Below, one piece after another: positions 56,088-64,000 of a stretch of DNA of 64,000 nt. This DNA comes from Chionoecetes opilio (Eukaryota > Arthropoda > Malacostraca > Decapoda > Majidae), in NCBI GenBank assembly GCA_016584305.1, contig JACEEZ010001127.1:70291-134290 (forward strand), given 5' to 3'. The position numbers and the translations under genes are program-made. The notes beneath the pieces are model-generated. The model was not told where the DNA came from and did not search any database. It saw only the letters and a program-made list of their open reading frames with translations. Each line of letters opens with the position of its first letter. Position 1 is the first letter of the stretch.

Positions 56088-56724
56088 CATACACCGAGAG
56101 CTGGAGGCCAGGAAGAGGCAGGCGGCCTGGTACGCTGCAGCCACCGACTACCACCCACTGGACGACACCCAGCAACAACCCAGGCAGATGGCGCATGGCG
56201 CTTACGTACGCAGCGTGTGCGTCTGGGCTACTGCACCAGAGACGAGCTACAGGAGGACTTCGAGAGGCAAGTGTGCGACCACTGCGAGATGTACACCCGT
56301 CGCCCACTGGTGCACTACCTCCTGTCCTGCCCCGCCACCGCCCCCCTGAGGCCCGGCCCGGCCCCCGCCGCCCAGCCTGCAGGTGGGGGGCTGCTGAGTG
56401 GGCGTGAAGGCAGGGCCGCCCTCATGGTCCGCCACACCCCGAGAGACGTGATGTTGGGGGTGCTGCGAGCAGCGCCCCCTCCCCGCTGACACATCACCTA
56501 CCCACACCCTGTCGCGCCCGGCAGGGTGACCAGTGACGCAGGTGACTCACCGTCACCACGTCTCCACGCGACCCTCCCGTAGCCTGACGGGATACCCTCC
56601 TCACTGGCGGGCTGATGCCCGCTTTGTACTTCTTTGCTCCTGCATATGCATTTCTGTACATCCTTGTATTGTGTGTGTGTGTCCTGTATGCTTAGTTGTA
56701 CAATAAACCTTTACAAATCAAATC
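56088..56724 (+). pseudogene. I-type retrotransposon, copy C, inserted just before U3
   Basis: Target duplications AACCACGG (56080-56087, 56725-56732) bracket a 5'-truncated copy with only the C-terminal region: RVRLGYCTRDELQEDFERQV, CDHC ... HYLLSC (C-x2-C-x9-H-x4-C) and LMVRHTPRDVMLGVLRA before the stop. The 3' UTR is shared with the other copies (GTACAATAAACC, then 'tttacaaatcaaatc'). The tail is (TCAA)-like instead of poly(A). The insertion point is -9 relative to the U3 start. Confidence 0.92.
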
Positions 56725-56733
56725 AACCACGGT

Positions 56734-56931
56734 ATGATCATACTTCATAGGATCACTTCTATAGTATGATTGCCAAGTTCCCTGACCGAAACTTGGTGTA
56801 ACCTCATACCACGATGACGAGGCCGAGTGTTCTTCCCTGAGCGGGATGCTGTTCCTGGGATTCCCCAGGGGCTTGAGGACCGTCCATTACCCGTTAATGG
56901 GAAGTGGCGGGTCGGGCACAAGCTGAGTGGT
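56734..56931 (+). ncRNA. U3 box C/D snoRNA
   Basis: Starts ATGATCATACTTCATAG and contains the box A/A' core GGATCACTTCTATAG (known GGATCATTTCTATAG), a hairpin 'ccaagttccctgaccgaaac', a C'-like box ACGATGACGAGG, box B-like CCTGAGCGGGATGC, a C-like TTGAGGACCG and the closing box D context CTGAGTGGT. Length about 198 nt fits U3. The RNA guides early pre-rRNA cleavages in the nucleolus. The gene body is intact but its promoter is 690 bases away behind the retrotransposon. U3 identity rests on box order and the strongly conserved A box. Confidence 0.87.
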
Positions 56932-57483
56932 TGAGAACTATAGGGTTCCTTTGTTTTTGTTACTGGGCCTATGGCCGCCTCCCAGCCGGGAGGAAATTAC
57001 CTTGAGATGAATCACAACTAGACGAATCCGAAATTGGATCCATTAAAGTATCCAGCACTTCATAGTGTTTAAGTGTTACAATAATATCTTGTTTATCGCG
57101 TGGATCTTTGTCAGACGGTGTTGAAAAAACCCTTGACAATTATCATCAGACTCAGCTGATTCGTGATTTAGTGAAATTCTTCCAACTCGCTATGTCCGAT
57201 TGATTATAACAATATTGTACTATAAAGTGTCGTATTGTGGTGCTACTACATCGGTGTCTGTAGTCTACGGGACCCTAAAGGCGCTATTACACGGGCACTT
57301 TTCTGCTCACTGAGCTGCTCAACGAAACTATTACACGGTGATCTGTGTTTTGATGAGCAAAATGCATACAGACCTAAGTGCGGTTATGATACAAATTATC
57401 ATAGCGCTTCCTAATAAGCGGTGTTTGTTGTAATGGAGATAGCTTTATTTTGCGCAAAAAAAGAAAAGAAAAAGTATACCTTG
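56932..57483. other. Unassigned U3 downstream sequence
   Basis: No gene or repeat recognised, except words such as 'gagatgaatcacaactagac' that resemble the tail of the tRNA-Val SINE. Confidence 0.4.
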
Positions 57484-57880
57484 TGGTTAAAATTAGGTTA
57501 GGTTTAATTAAAACCTTTAAGGTTAGGTTAGGTTAGGTTAGGTTTAATTAAAACCTTTAAGGTTAGGTTAGGTTTAATTAAAACCTATAAGGTTAGGTTA
57601 GGTTTCATTAAAACCTTTAAGGTTAGGTTAGGTTTCATTAAAACCTATAAGGTTAGATTAGGTTTCATTAAAACCTTTAAGGTTAGGTTAGGTTTCATTT
57701 AAACCTTTAAGGTTAGGTTAGGTTTCATTAAAACCTTTAAGGTTAGGTTAGGTTTCATTAAAACCTTTAAGGTTAGGTTAAGTTTCATTAAAACCTATAA
57801 GGTTAGGTTAGGTTTCATTAAAACCTTTAAGGTTAGGTTTCATTAAAACCTATAAGGTTAGGTTAGGTTTCATTATTATT
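57484..57880. repeat. TTAGG-containing 30-bp minisatellite
   Basis: About twelve units of 'ggttaggttaggtttcatt' plus 'aaaacctttaa'; variants have 'attaaaaccttt' at the left and 'cctataa' in some units. Each unit contains two to three GGTTA pentamers and a self-complementary 'aaacctttaaggttt' junction. It ends in a T-run and G-run. Confidence 0.93.
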
Positions 57881-57949
57881 ATAATTTTTTTTTTTTTGGG
57901 GGGGGGGGGTTGCGCAAAATAAAACTATCTCCATTAGAACAAGCACCTA

Positions 57950-58340
57950 TTGTAGGCCAAGAAAAAATAGTTGGTGTCTCTGAAAACGACCGCGAAACTC
58001 TCGTCCATTATTACCAAAAGTTGTTTCGTAGTCTATATGAAACCATAGTCGTTTCGTACACTCAGCGCAGAGTTGAACTTGACTATTAGAGTTACGAAAT
58101 GACACCAGGTATGTACGAAAATACTCAAAATCAGTGTCCGAAACTAACTACTTTCAATTCAATATACCTAATTAAGAAAGGTTTTTTGATTAGGCCAAAG
58201 GTTTTTGATTCATTTAAACTTCCTGTAATCCCCGAGAGTAGCTTCTATGGACCACTGTGGCCCGCGCCGTACCCGTGGCCGTGGCGGTACGGGGCTGACG
58301 CCGTTATAGTGGACGAGAACTACGCGTTCGCTCTTTAGGT
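57950..58340 (+). other. Unidentified coding-like segment
   Basis: A frame contains KIVGVSENDRETLVHYYQKL, related to the motif at about 10960 (minus). A second frame from 58099 gives a 79-residue peptide with SSFYGPLWPAPYPWPWRYG and the end DENYAFAL-stop. The two are not in the same frame. The similarity between the two loci suggests a transposon-borne protein; I do not recognise it. Confidence 0.3.
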
Positions 58341-58540
58341 CAGACACACACACTCGGGTGCTAACACTGCACTCTTAGCCTCTCTCGCTTTACCATATAC
58401 ACCACACCTGTCACTACACACCTGTACGGCCTCGCAACACACCTGTCGCCTGTTTATCACCGTAAATAAATGACTTGGAAGGTCAGGCTTCTTAGGTATT
58501 GAGGGTGTATGTGTTCTTTTTTAATGTTTTTTTAATAAAT

Positions 58541-58908
58541 AAATATGCATGAACTTAAACTTTTCGCCATTTAATATTTTGTGAATTTTTTTGTACATGG
58601 AGAATATCAATAGAAGCGGAATTTAATTAGCTCTCCATTGATATACTTCCTTTTCTGATAAATGAATTAGAACCATGCATAAATTAGCGTTAACTAAATA
58701 AATAACATCATGAAATCGAGTAAATTACCCGATTTCATGATGTTATTTATTTAGTTAACGCTAATTTATGCATGGTTCTAATTCATTTATCAGAAAAGGA
58801 AATATATCAATGGAAAGCTAATTAAATTCCGCTTCTATTGATATTCTCCATGTAAAAAGTTTTTTTACAAAATATTAAATGGCGAAAAGTTTAAGTTCAT
58901 GCATATTT
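58541..58908. repeat. Long near-perfect palindrome, arms about 183 bp
   Basis: Centred at 58724 within 'catgaaatcgagtaaattac' and its complement; 'gttaactaaataaataacat', 'ggttctaattcatttatca' and 'atgcatgaacttaaac' pair across it with only a few mismatches. Confidence 0.95.
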
Positions 58909-59430
58909 CTTGAAAGTCTCATAATGGCATTTCTTCAGTGTTTTTTACGGTTTTTATTTGATAATATTATAGAACAAACATTTCCGAAGATAACAGTATA
59001 TATTTTATACTGATATATTAGGTAGGAAATTACCCGATTTCATGATTTTTTATATTTAGTTAACGCTAATTTATGCATGCCGCTAATTCATTTATCACTA
59101 AACGAAATATATCAATGGAAAAGCTAATTAAACTCCGCTTCTATTGATATTCTCCATTTAAAATGTTTGCGAGCAAAATATTAAATGGCGAAGAGTTTAA
59201 GTTAATGCATATTTCTTGAAAGTCTCATAATGGCATTTTCTTTGTGTGTTTTACGGTTTTTTATTTGATAATATTATAGAACAAACATTTCCGAAGATAG
59301 CAGTATATCTTTTATACTGATAAACATTATATTAGGTAGGTAAACTTGTACGGGGAGAGGAGCGGGTGGTATCCTTATGGTGTGACGTCACGGGCGATCC
59401 ACCAGGCCTTGTCTCTCGGTGGTCTCGCTA
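58722..59430. repeat. Two tandem units of about 307 bp, related to the 29541 MITE
   Basis: Each unit starts 'attacccgatttcatgat' and ends near 'tactgatatattaggtagg'. The second unit continues as the MITE half 'ttgtacggggagaggagcgg' to 'ctctcggtggtctcgcta', which matches the left half of the element at 29541 in inverted orientation. It abuts the broken U2 directly, so a MITE-like end lies within the U2 stem IV. Confidence 0.8.
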
Positions 59431-59553
59431 CAATACCGGGCCGATCCGCGGGAAAGGTGGAGCAAGCCCCTAGCACTTCGCCATGGTCCAAAAATCAGAT
59501 TAATATCGTTGATCCCACATGGGGATCGTATCAGATATTAAGCTGATAAGAAC
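59431..59553 (-). pseudogene. U2 snRNA, broken copy, both ends lost
   Basis: Minus-strand U2 from 'gttcttatcagc' (U2 position about 45) to 'cggcccggtattg' in stem IV, differing from the intact gene by one base (TTTCCC for TTTGCC). The first 42 or so bases, with the branch-point recognition region, are deleted at the retrotransposon junction. The last 40 bases are replaced by MITE sequence. Non-functional. Confidence 0.93.
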
Positions 59554-59564
59554 ATGCCTGCTAC

Positions 59565-62500
59565 TTTTTGATTGATTTGTAAAGGTTTATTGTACAACTA
59601 AGCATACAGGACACACACACACAATACAAGCATGTACAGAAATGCATATGCAGGAGCAAAGAAGTACAAAGCGGGCATCAGCCCGCCAGTGAGGAGGGTA
59701 TCCCGTCAGGCTACGGGAGGGTCGCGTGGAGGCGTGGTGACGGTGAGTCACCTGCGTCACTGGTCACCCTGCCGGGCGCGACGGGGTGTGGGTACGTGGT
59801 GTGTCAGCGGGGAGGGGGCGTTGCTCGCAGCACCCCCAACATCACGTCTCTCGGGGTGTGGCGGACCATGAGGGCGGCCCTGCCTTCACGCCCACTCAGC
59901 AGCCCCCCACCTGCAGGCTGGGCGGCGGGGGTCGGGCCGGGCCTCAGGGGGGCGGTGGCGGGGCAGGACAGGAGGTAGTGCACCAGTGGGCGACGGGTGT
60001 GCATCTCGCAGTGGTCGCACACTTGCCCCTCGAAGTCCTCCTGTAGCTCCTCTCTGGTGCAGTAGCCCAGACGCACACGCTGCAGTAGTGCGCCATCTGC
60101 CCTGGGTTGTTGCTGGGTGTCGTCCAGTGGGTGGTAGTCGGTGGCTGCAGCGTACCAGGCCGCCTGCCTCTTCCTGGCTCCAGTTCTCGGTGTGTCTGGT
60201 GAGCGCAGTGTGCTGCGGCCCGTCTCGCCTGCGCCTTGAGCTGCTGTAGGCTGGGAGGCACGTGCATGGTGACGCTGGGGCCGCTGGCGGCTCGCTTGGC
60301 GGCCGCGTCCGCCGCCTCGTTACCTCGGACCCCTACGTGGCTGGGGATCCAGTTGAGCCTGACAGCCTTCCCTGCGCGACAAGGCTCTGTAGGCTGCCTA
60401 GGATGGTGGTGATGAGCCTCACGTTGTCCTTGGGATGCGGCTGTTGGAGGGCCTGCAGCCCCGTCCAGGAGTCGGTGTGTATTCCCACAGTTGCCTCCCG
60501 GTGGTGCAGGGCATGTTCGAGGGCGTGCTGGATGGCCACCAGCTCAGTCTGGAGTGTGGAGCAGTTGTTAGACGTCCGCCAAGACAGCTCTGTCCCACCC
60601 GTGGTGACGAACGCGGCAACTGTTCTGCCACTATCCGGGTCGACCGAGCCGTCAGTGAAGTATACACGGCTGTCCCGCTCGGCGACCTGGGCCATGGCCA
60701 TCAGCGCGTGCTGCCGCAGCTCCCGGGTGGTGCACATGGCTTTACAGGCAGGCAACTGCGTGGCGGTGAACTCTGCGGCGGGGGGCCCCCACGGGGGCGG
60801 AGCATTGTAGGTGGGGGCGGGGACATCGGCCTCCCGCCACGGCCCGGTGATCCCCGCGTGAATGAGGCTGTGGGTGGCTAGCGAGGTGTTTGATGAGCAA
60901 CGTGTTGCTGCGCAGGCACTCGATGCCCTGCGTCATGGCCAGCCGGAGTCTCCTCTGCGCCACGCCCTCCACGTCGCGGCGGAATACTCTGGCCACGCGA
61001 CAGGCCATGATGCACTGCACCCTGGTGGCGAGGGGCACCAATCTGGTCTCGCTCTGCATTACGCAGGCGCTGGACCATCTCGGAGCCCCCAGCATGGTCC
61101 TCATGGCGTTGTTCTGGAGCACCTCGAGCCGCTCCTGCTGACTGGGGGATGAGCGCGATGATGACAGGGGCGCAATAATCCTACCAGGGAGCGCACAGCC
61201 TGCACATAGTACAGGCGGAGGACAGAGAAGGTGGCGCCGGCGTTAATCCGCGTCATGGCCCGCATCACGTTCAGCCTGGCCTGCGTCCTTTCCCTCAGGT
61301 AGTCAAGCTGCTCCGTGAACGACAGCCGCCTGTCGAGCCACACCCCGAGGTACAGGTAGGAGTCCGTCCAGGCCAGGCCGATGCCCTGGACGCGCAGCTG
61401 ACAGACTGGGTTGGCTGCCTTGATAGTCATGGCCCGGGACTTCTGCGTCGAGATCTTGAGGCCCAGCTCCTTGCACTTGGCGGTGATGAGGTCGAGAGCG
61501 CGCTGCGTCTTGCAAAGCCTGTCACCCCGCCCGGTGATAACGAGGGCCAGGTCGTCGGCATAGCTGAGCAGGACGGTGCCAGCCTGGAAGGGCAGGGCGA
61601 CTAGCTCCTCCATCAGCAGGTTGAACAGGAACGGGCTGAGGATGCCGCCCTGGGGCGTCCCGTTCTCAGTTCCTTGTAGCGTGATTTGAGGCCCTGGAAC
61701 TTGACTCTGGCCCGACGGTGATGGAGGTAGTCCTCGAGCCAGGCGAGCAGTCTTCCCCGGATCCCCTTCCTCGCGAGGGTGGCGAGAATAGCGTGAGGAC
61801 TGGCCAGCTCGAACGCTTTCTCAAGGTCGAGGAAGACTGTGACTGTGGGGCAGTTGTTGGCCTGAGTCAGCAGGGTGAGGAGGCAATCAGCTGTGCCCAC
61901 GCCGCGGGTGAAGCCAAACACGTGAGGGTGGAGGGCTCCCACGCGCCACTGCAGTCGCGAGAGCACCATTCTCTCGGCTGTTTTAGCCGTGCAGCTGATG
62001 AGGGAGATAGGCCTGAGCTTGGTGGGCTCCCTGGGCTTGGGGATGGGCTGAATATCGGCCTCCTTCCACGCTGGTGGCAGGTGGCCTGCCAGCCAAGACG
62101 CGTTGAGCGTGGCGAGCAGCGCGGCGTCCCCGGCAGGCCCGGCATGAGCGAGCAGGAGTATGTCACGCCGTCGTCCCTGCAGCTGTGTCGCGCCCGTTTT
62201 TCATCGCCGACGACAGTTCCTGGCGAGTGAAGAGGTGGTCCGCCACGTCAGGTTCCCCTCGCGCTTCCCTGACAGCCTCGACGCGGTGTTGTCGAAGCTG
62301 TTGCTTCGTGGTGGCGTGGTGGCGTGTGCGAGGAGGAAGTTGGGCGCTGGAGCCACGCGCGGTGAACACGCCGATGAGTCTTTCCGCCTCTCGGTGTGGG
62401 TGTGGGTGGGCGGCCGGTCGGTGCGGGGCGGCACCGGAAGCCGTCCTGACATTCCTCCACAGCTGGCCGAGGGAGGTGTGCTGGTTGAAGGAGGCGCACC

Positions 62501-62840
62501 ACTCCAACCACTTGGCCTCCCTGGCCCGCTGAGACACCTGCCGAGCGCGAGTCACCACATCCTGCAACAGCCGCAGGTTGGTGGGGTTGGGCTGTCGTTT
62601 GTACAGCTTTCTGTGCAGGTTGACTCGGTGGTTGTGCTCCCTGACGTCCTCGTTGTAGAACCACCAGTCGGGACGGTGGCGGCGGCCCGGAGAGCACTTA
62701 GGAATGGCTGCGTCGGCTGCCCTCTGAAGGGCTGCCGTGAGGTCCCTCTCCTGTTGGTGCAGGTCGTCGGGTGGCTCGTAAGTGACCCACCACTCGTCAA
62801 GGGAAGCTTGAAACTTGCCCCAGTCCGCCCTCTTGATGTC
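59565..62840 (-). mobile_element. I-type non-LTR retrotransposon, copy B, in the U2 start
   Basis: The longest of three copies in the window. Its 3' end ('gtacaataaacctttacaaa' then (TCAA)n and AAAAA) is followed by GTAGCAGGCAT, the U2 sequence from -9 to +2. At the other end the same promoter flank as in the intact U2 gene meets the element within GTAGCAGACAT (62836-62846), a one-mismatch copy. The element thus sits between two near-copies of an 11-bp target, with a small deletion of U2 at its 3' side. 5' truncation removed ORF1 and the endonuclease. Confidence 0.92.
59804..62840 (-). pseudogene. I-type retrotransposon polyprotein: RT, RNase H, CCHC
   Basis: In element order: the pre-RT linker (DIKRADWGKF, WWFYNEDVREHNHRVNLHRK, then KNGRDTAAGT with a one-base deletion before the expected aspartate); RT with LRPISLISCTAKTAERMV, FLDLEKAFELAS (first catalytic D), GTPQGGILSPFLFN and SYADDLALV (catalytic YADD); a thumb region with NNAMRTMLGAP; RNase H with VYFTDGSVD, TELVAIQHAL and IHTDS; and C-x2-C-x9-H-x4-C (CDHC ... 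HYLLSC). Domain order and CCHC place it in the I group. At least five frameshifts; no endonuclease remains. The retained catalytic residues show recent decay. Confidence 0.92.
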
Positions 62841-62846
62841 TGCTAC

Positions 62847-63326
62847 CTCCACACCGGGACCCAGATCCTCTCCAACTAAACACCTCAATCGAAGGGTTAA
62901 GTCCTGTGCTACTAAACTTCAATACGGACATTATTAATGAAAAAATTGCTGATTAATTCACGATTGTTATATTAGTTTTCAATTTCCATGCTTAAAATCA
63001 ATATCTAACAAGGCGACTAGCTTCGTGATGTCTAGAATCAAAGCTATATTTGATCCTCTAAATTCAAAAACAAAGAAGTTGGTCAGGTTTGCTAATGTTT
63101 CTTAAAGCACAAAAAGGATGAATAGGACAGATCCCTGTGATATCTACATCTTGTTACACTGCCGGGCATCCACTACATCAGTGCCTAGAATTGTGCACTG
63201 TTATGCTCCTTCAGTACATCTCTTCACAATTCCCACGATACCCTAACATCTGCTCTGCACCCATTCTGTAAGCTGCCTACGGTACGCTCTTTTAATACGA
63301 CAAAGACCCATGCCAGTTACCTTTCT
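62847..63326 (-). promoter_or_regulatory. U2 5' flank, second (inverted) copy
   Basis: Reverse complement of 23607-24070 with only scattered differences (for example GTTTAGTTGG for GTTTAGCTGG). Its U2 body lies beyond the retrotransposon. The homology stops at 'ggtaactggcat', the same outer limit as for the intact copy, which defines one edge of the duplication. Confidence 0.88.
62874..62885 (-). promoter_or_regulatory. PSE of the broken U2 copy
   Basis: AGGTGTTTAGTT on the minus strand, one mismatch from the intact U2 element, now pointing into the retrotransposon. Confidence 0.72.
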
Positions 63327-63329
63327 GGC

Positions 63330-64000
63330 TGCAAAGGAGAAACCCACAAGCATCACCGTCTTATCAGATGACACAGACGTGTTTGTACTGCTTCTACATT
63401 ACTATCTGGAAGATGGCTCAAGTTCATGGTGAGTATGGAATCTCCAATCAAAGATGAGCAATAGTCGATATCGGCAAGACCGTTGATAAGCACATAGATA
63501 TCATACCAGAAATCCTAGCTGCTCATGCACTTTCTGGTTGCGACACAGTTGCTTGCTGTTTCGGCATTGGAAAAAGCACTGTTCTGAAAGTTGTAAGAAG
63601 TGGACTTCTTCTGTCACTTCTGGGACAAATTGATGCTTCGCTGCCCTCGGTGATACAGCAGGCAACGAAATTCATGACTGCTTGCTATGGACAGAACAAT
63701 AATGACACGATGTCAAATGCACGACTCAGTGCTTGGGCAGCAAAAACAGACAAAGGGTATACATCAACACCAAAATTATGCTCTCTACCACCGACCAGCG
63801 AGGCCTTCGAGGAAAACGTGAAACGTGCGCATCATCAAGCATCCATATGGCGCGCCGTGAAAGACGCGGATCCACCAGAACTGGACGTTGAAAAATATGG
63901 ATGGAAGAAAGATGAAACTAACAGATCACTTGTACCTACGACAGTCCCGGATACGCCTTGCACCAAATGCTGTCTTGCGACTGATCAGGTGTGGATGTGT
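63330..64000 (+). pseudogene. XPG/FEN-like nuclease-type protein, partial, repeat-borne
   Basis: First frame: ITVLSDDTDVFVLLLHYYL, with clustered acidic residues as in the internal acidic motif of PIN/XPG-type nucleases. After two frame breaks (near 63424 and 63460) a long frame runs off the window: VDIGKTVDKHIDIIPEILAA, then HALSGCDTVACCFGIGKSTV, which resembles the helix-hairpin-helix GCD...G-I-G-K motif of FEN1/XPG, then TPKLCSLPPTSEAFEENVKR, AHHQASIWRAVKDADPP, EKYGWKKDE and CTKCC. I recall similar proteins as multi-copy, transposon-associated arthropod genes, but know no named family. Role as nuclease is inference. Frameshifts could be sequence errors. Confidence 0.5.

Noticed and set aside
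57484..57880. CRISPR-like array or true telomere
   Set aside because: Units are contiguous without unique spacers, the genome is eukaryotic, and the TTAGG words are embedded in a 30-bp unit in the middle of a contig.
59565..62840. Assignment of the snRNA-associated retrotransposon to Keno or Utopia
   Set aside because: Those are described as inserting inside the U2 gene and as belonging to other clades; this element has RNase H and a C-terminal CCHC in I-group order and sits upstream of the RNA start.
62160..62879. A 239-codon plus-strand frame opposite retrotransposon copy B
   Set aside because: It mirrors the minus-strand pre-RT linker, which has recognisable motifs; the plus frame has none.

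Overview
The window is eukaryotic repeat-rich DNA with no clear single-copy protein gene. The snRNA genes have arthropod-type sequence, AGGTT/TTAGG-type motifs recur, and hAT, Penelope-like, RTE, I-type and Merlin elements are mixed with very long microsatellites. This points to a crustacean, probably a decapod; the phylum is well supported, the order is inference.

Layout. 1-9120 looks like unpolished, homopolymer-inflated assembly and holds only tandem repeats and shadows. 9146-12500 holds a hAT transposase remnant inserted in a U2 fragment, an unidentified ORF remnant and a Ty3/gypsy pol fragment. 13117-21917 is an 8.8-kb LTR-like insertion carrying an RTE copy and a 3.1-kb composite hAT insertion. 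23607-24267 is an intact U2 snRNA gene with its promoter. 24335-29330 is a 5-kb hAT-type insertion full of SINEs, microsatellites and MITEs. 29376-36550 is a run of satellites, foldbacks, a P-element-like copy with a THAP exon, and MITEs. 36798-50409 is a duplicated U5-U1 snRNA locus (U5, U1, U5, U1 and a U1 fragment), each copy carrying its own insertions. 51470-55694 holds CR1-like and Merlin remnants. 56041-56931 is a U3 snoRNA gene split from its promoter. 57484-59430 holds a minisatellite and foldbacks. 59431-63326 is an inverted, broken second copy of the U2 locus. 63330-64000 starts a coding-like region resembling an XPG/FEN-type nuclease.

How the parts fit. The window is an RNA polymerase II snRNA/snoRNA gene cluster. 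U1 (two copies), U2 (both loci), U3 and the first U5 share a promoter element, AGGTGTTTAGCT or a close variant. It starts 48 bases upstream of the mature RNA 5' end wherever that distance can be measured, and it predicts the U3 start exactly once the insertion is discounted.

Most interesting result: three copies of one I-type (RT, RNase H, CCHC) non-LTR retrotransposon end 9 to 11 bases upstream of three different small RNA genes (U2, U3, U5). In U2 and U3 direct repeats of the target are visible. This suggests a retrotransposon that targets snRNA gene starts, a site choice I do not recognise from described elements such as those inserted inside U2 genes.
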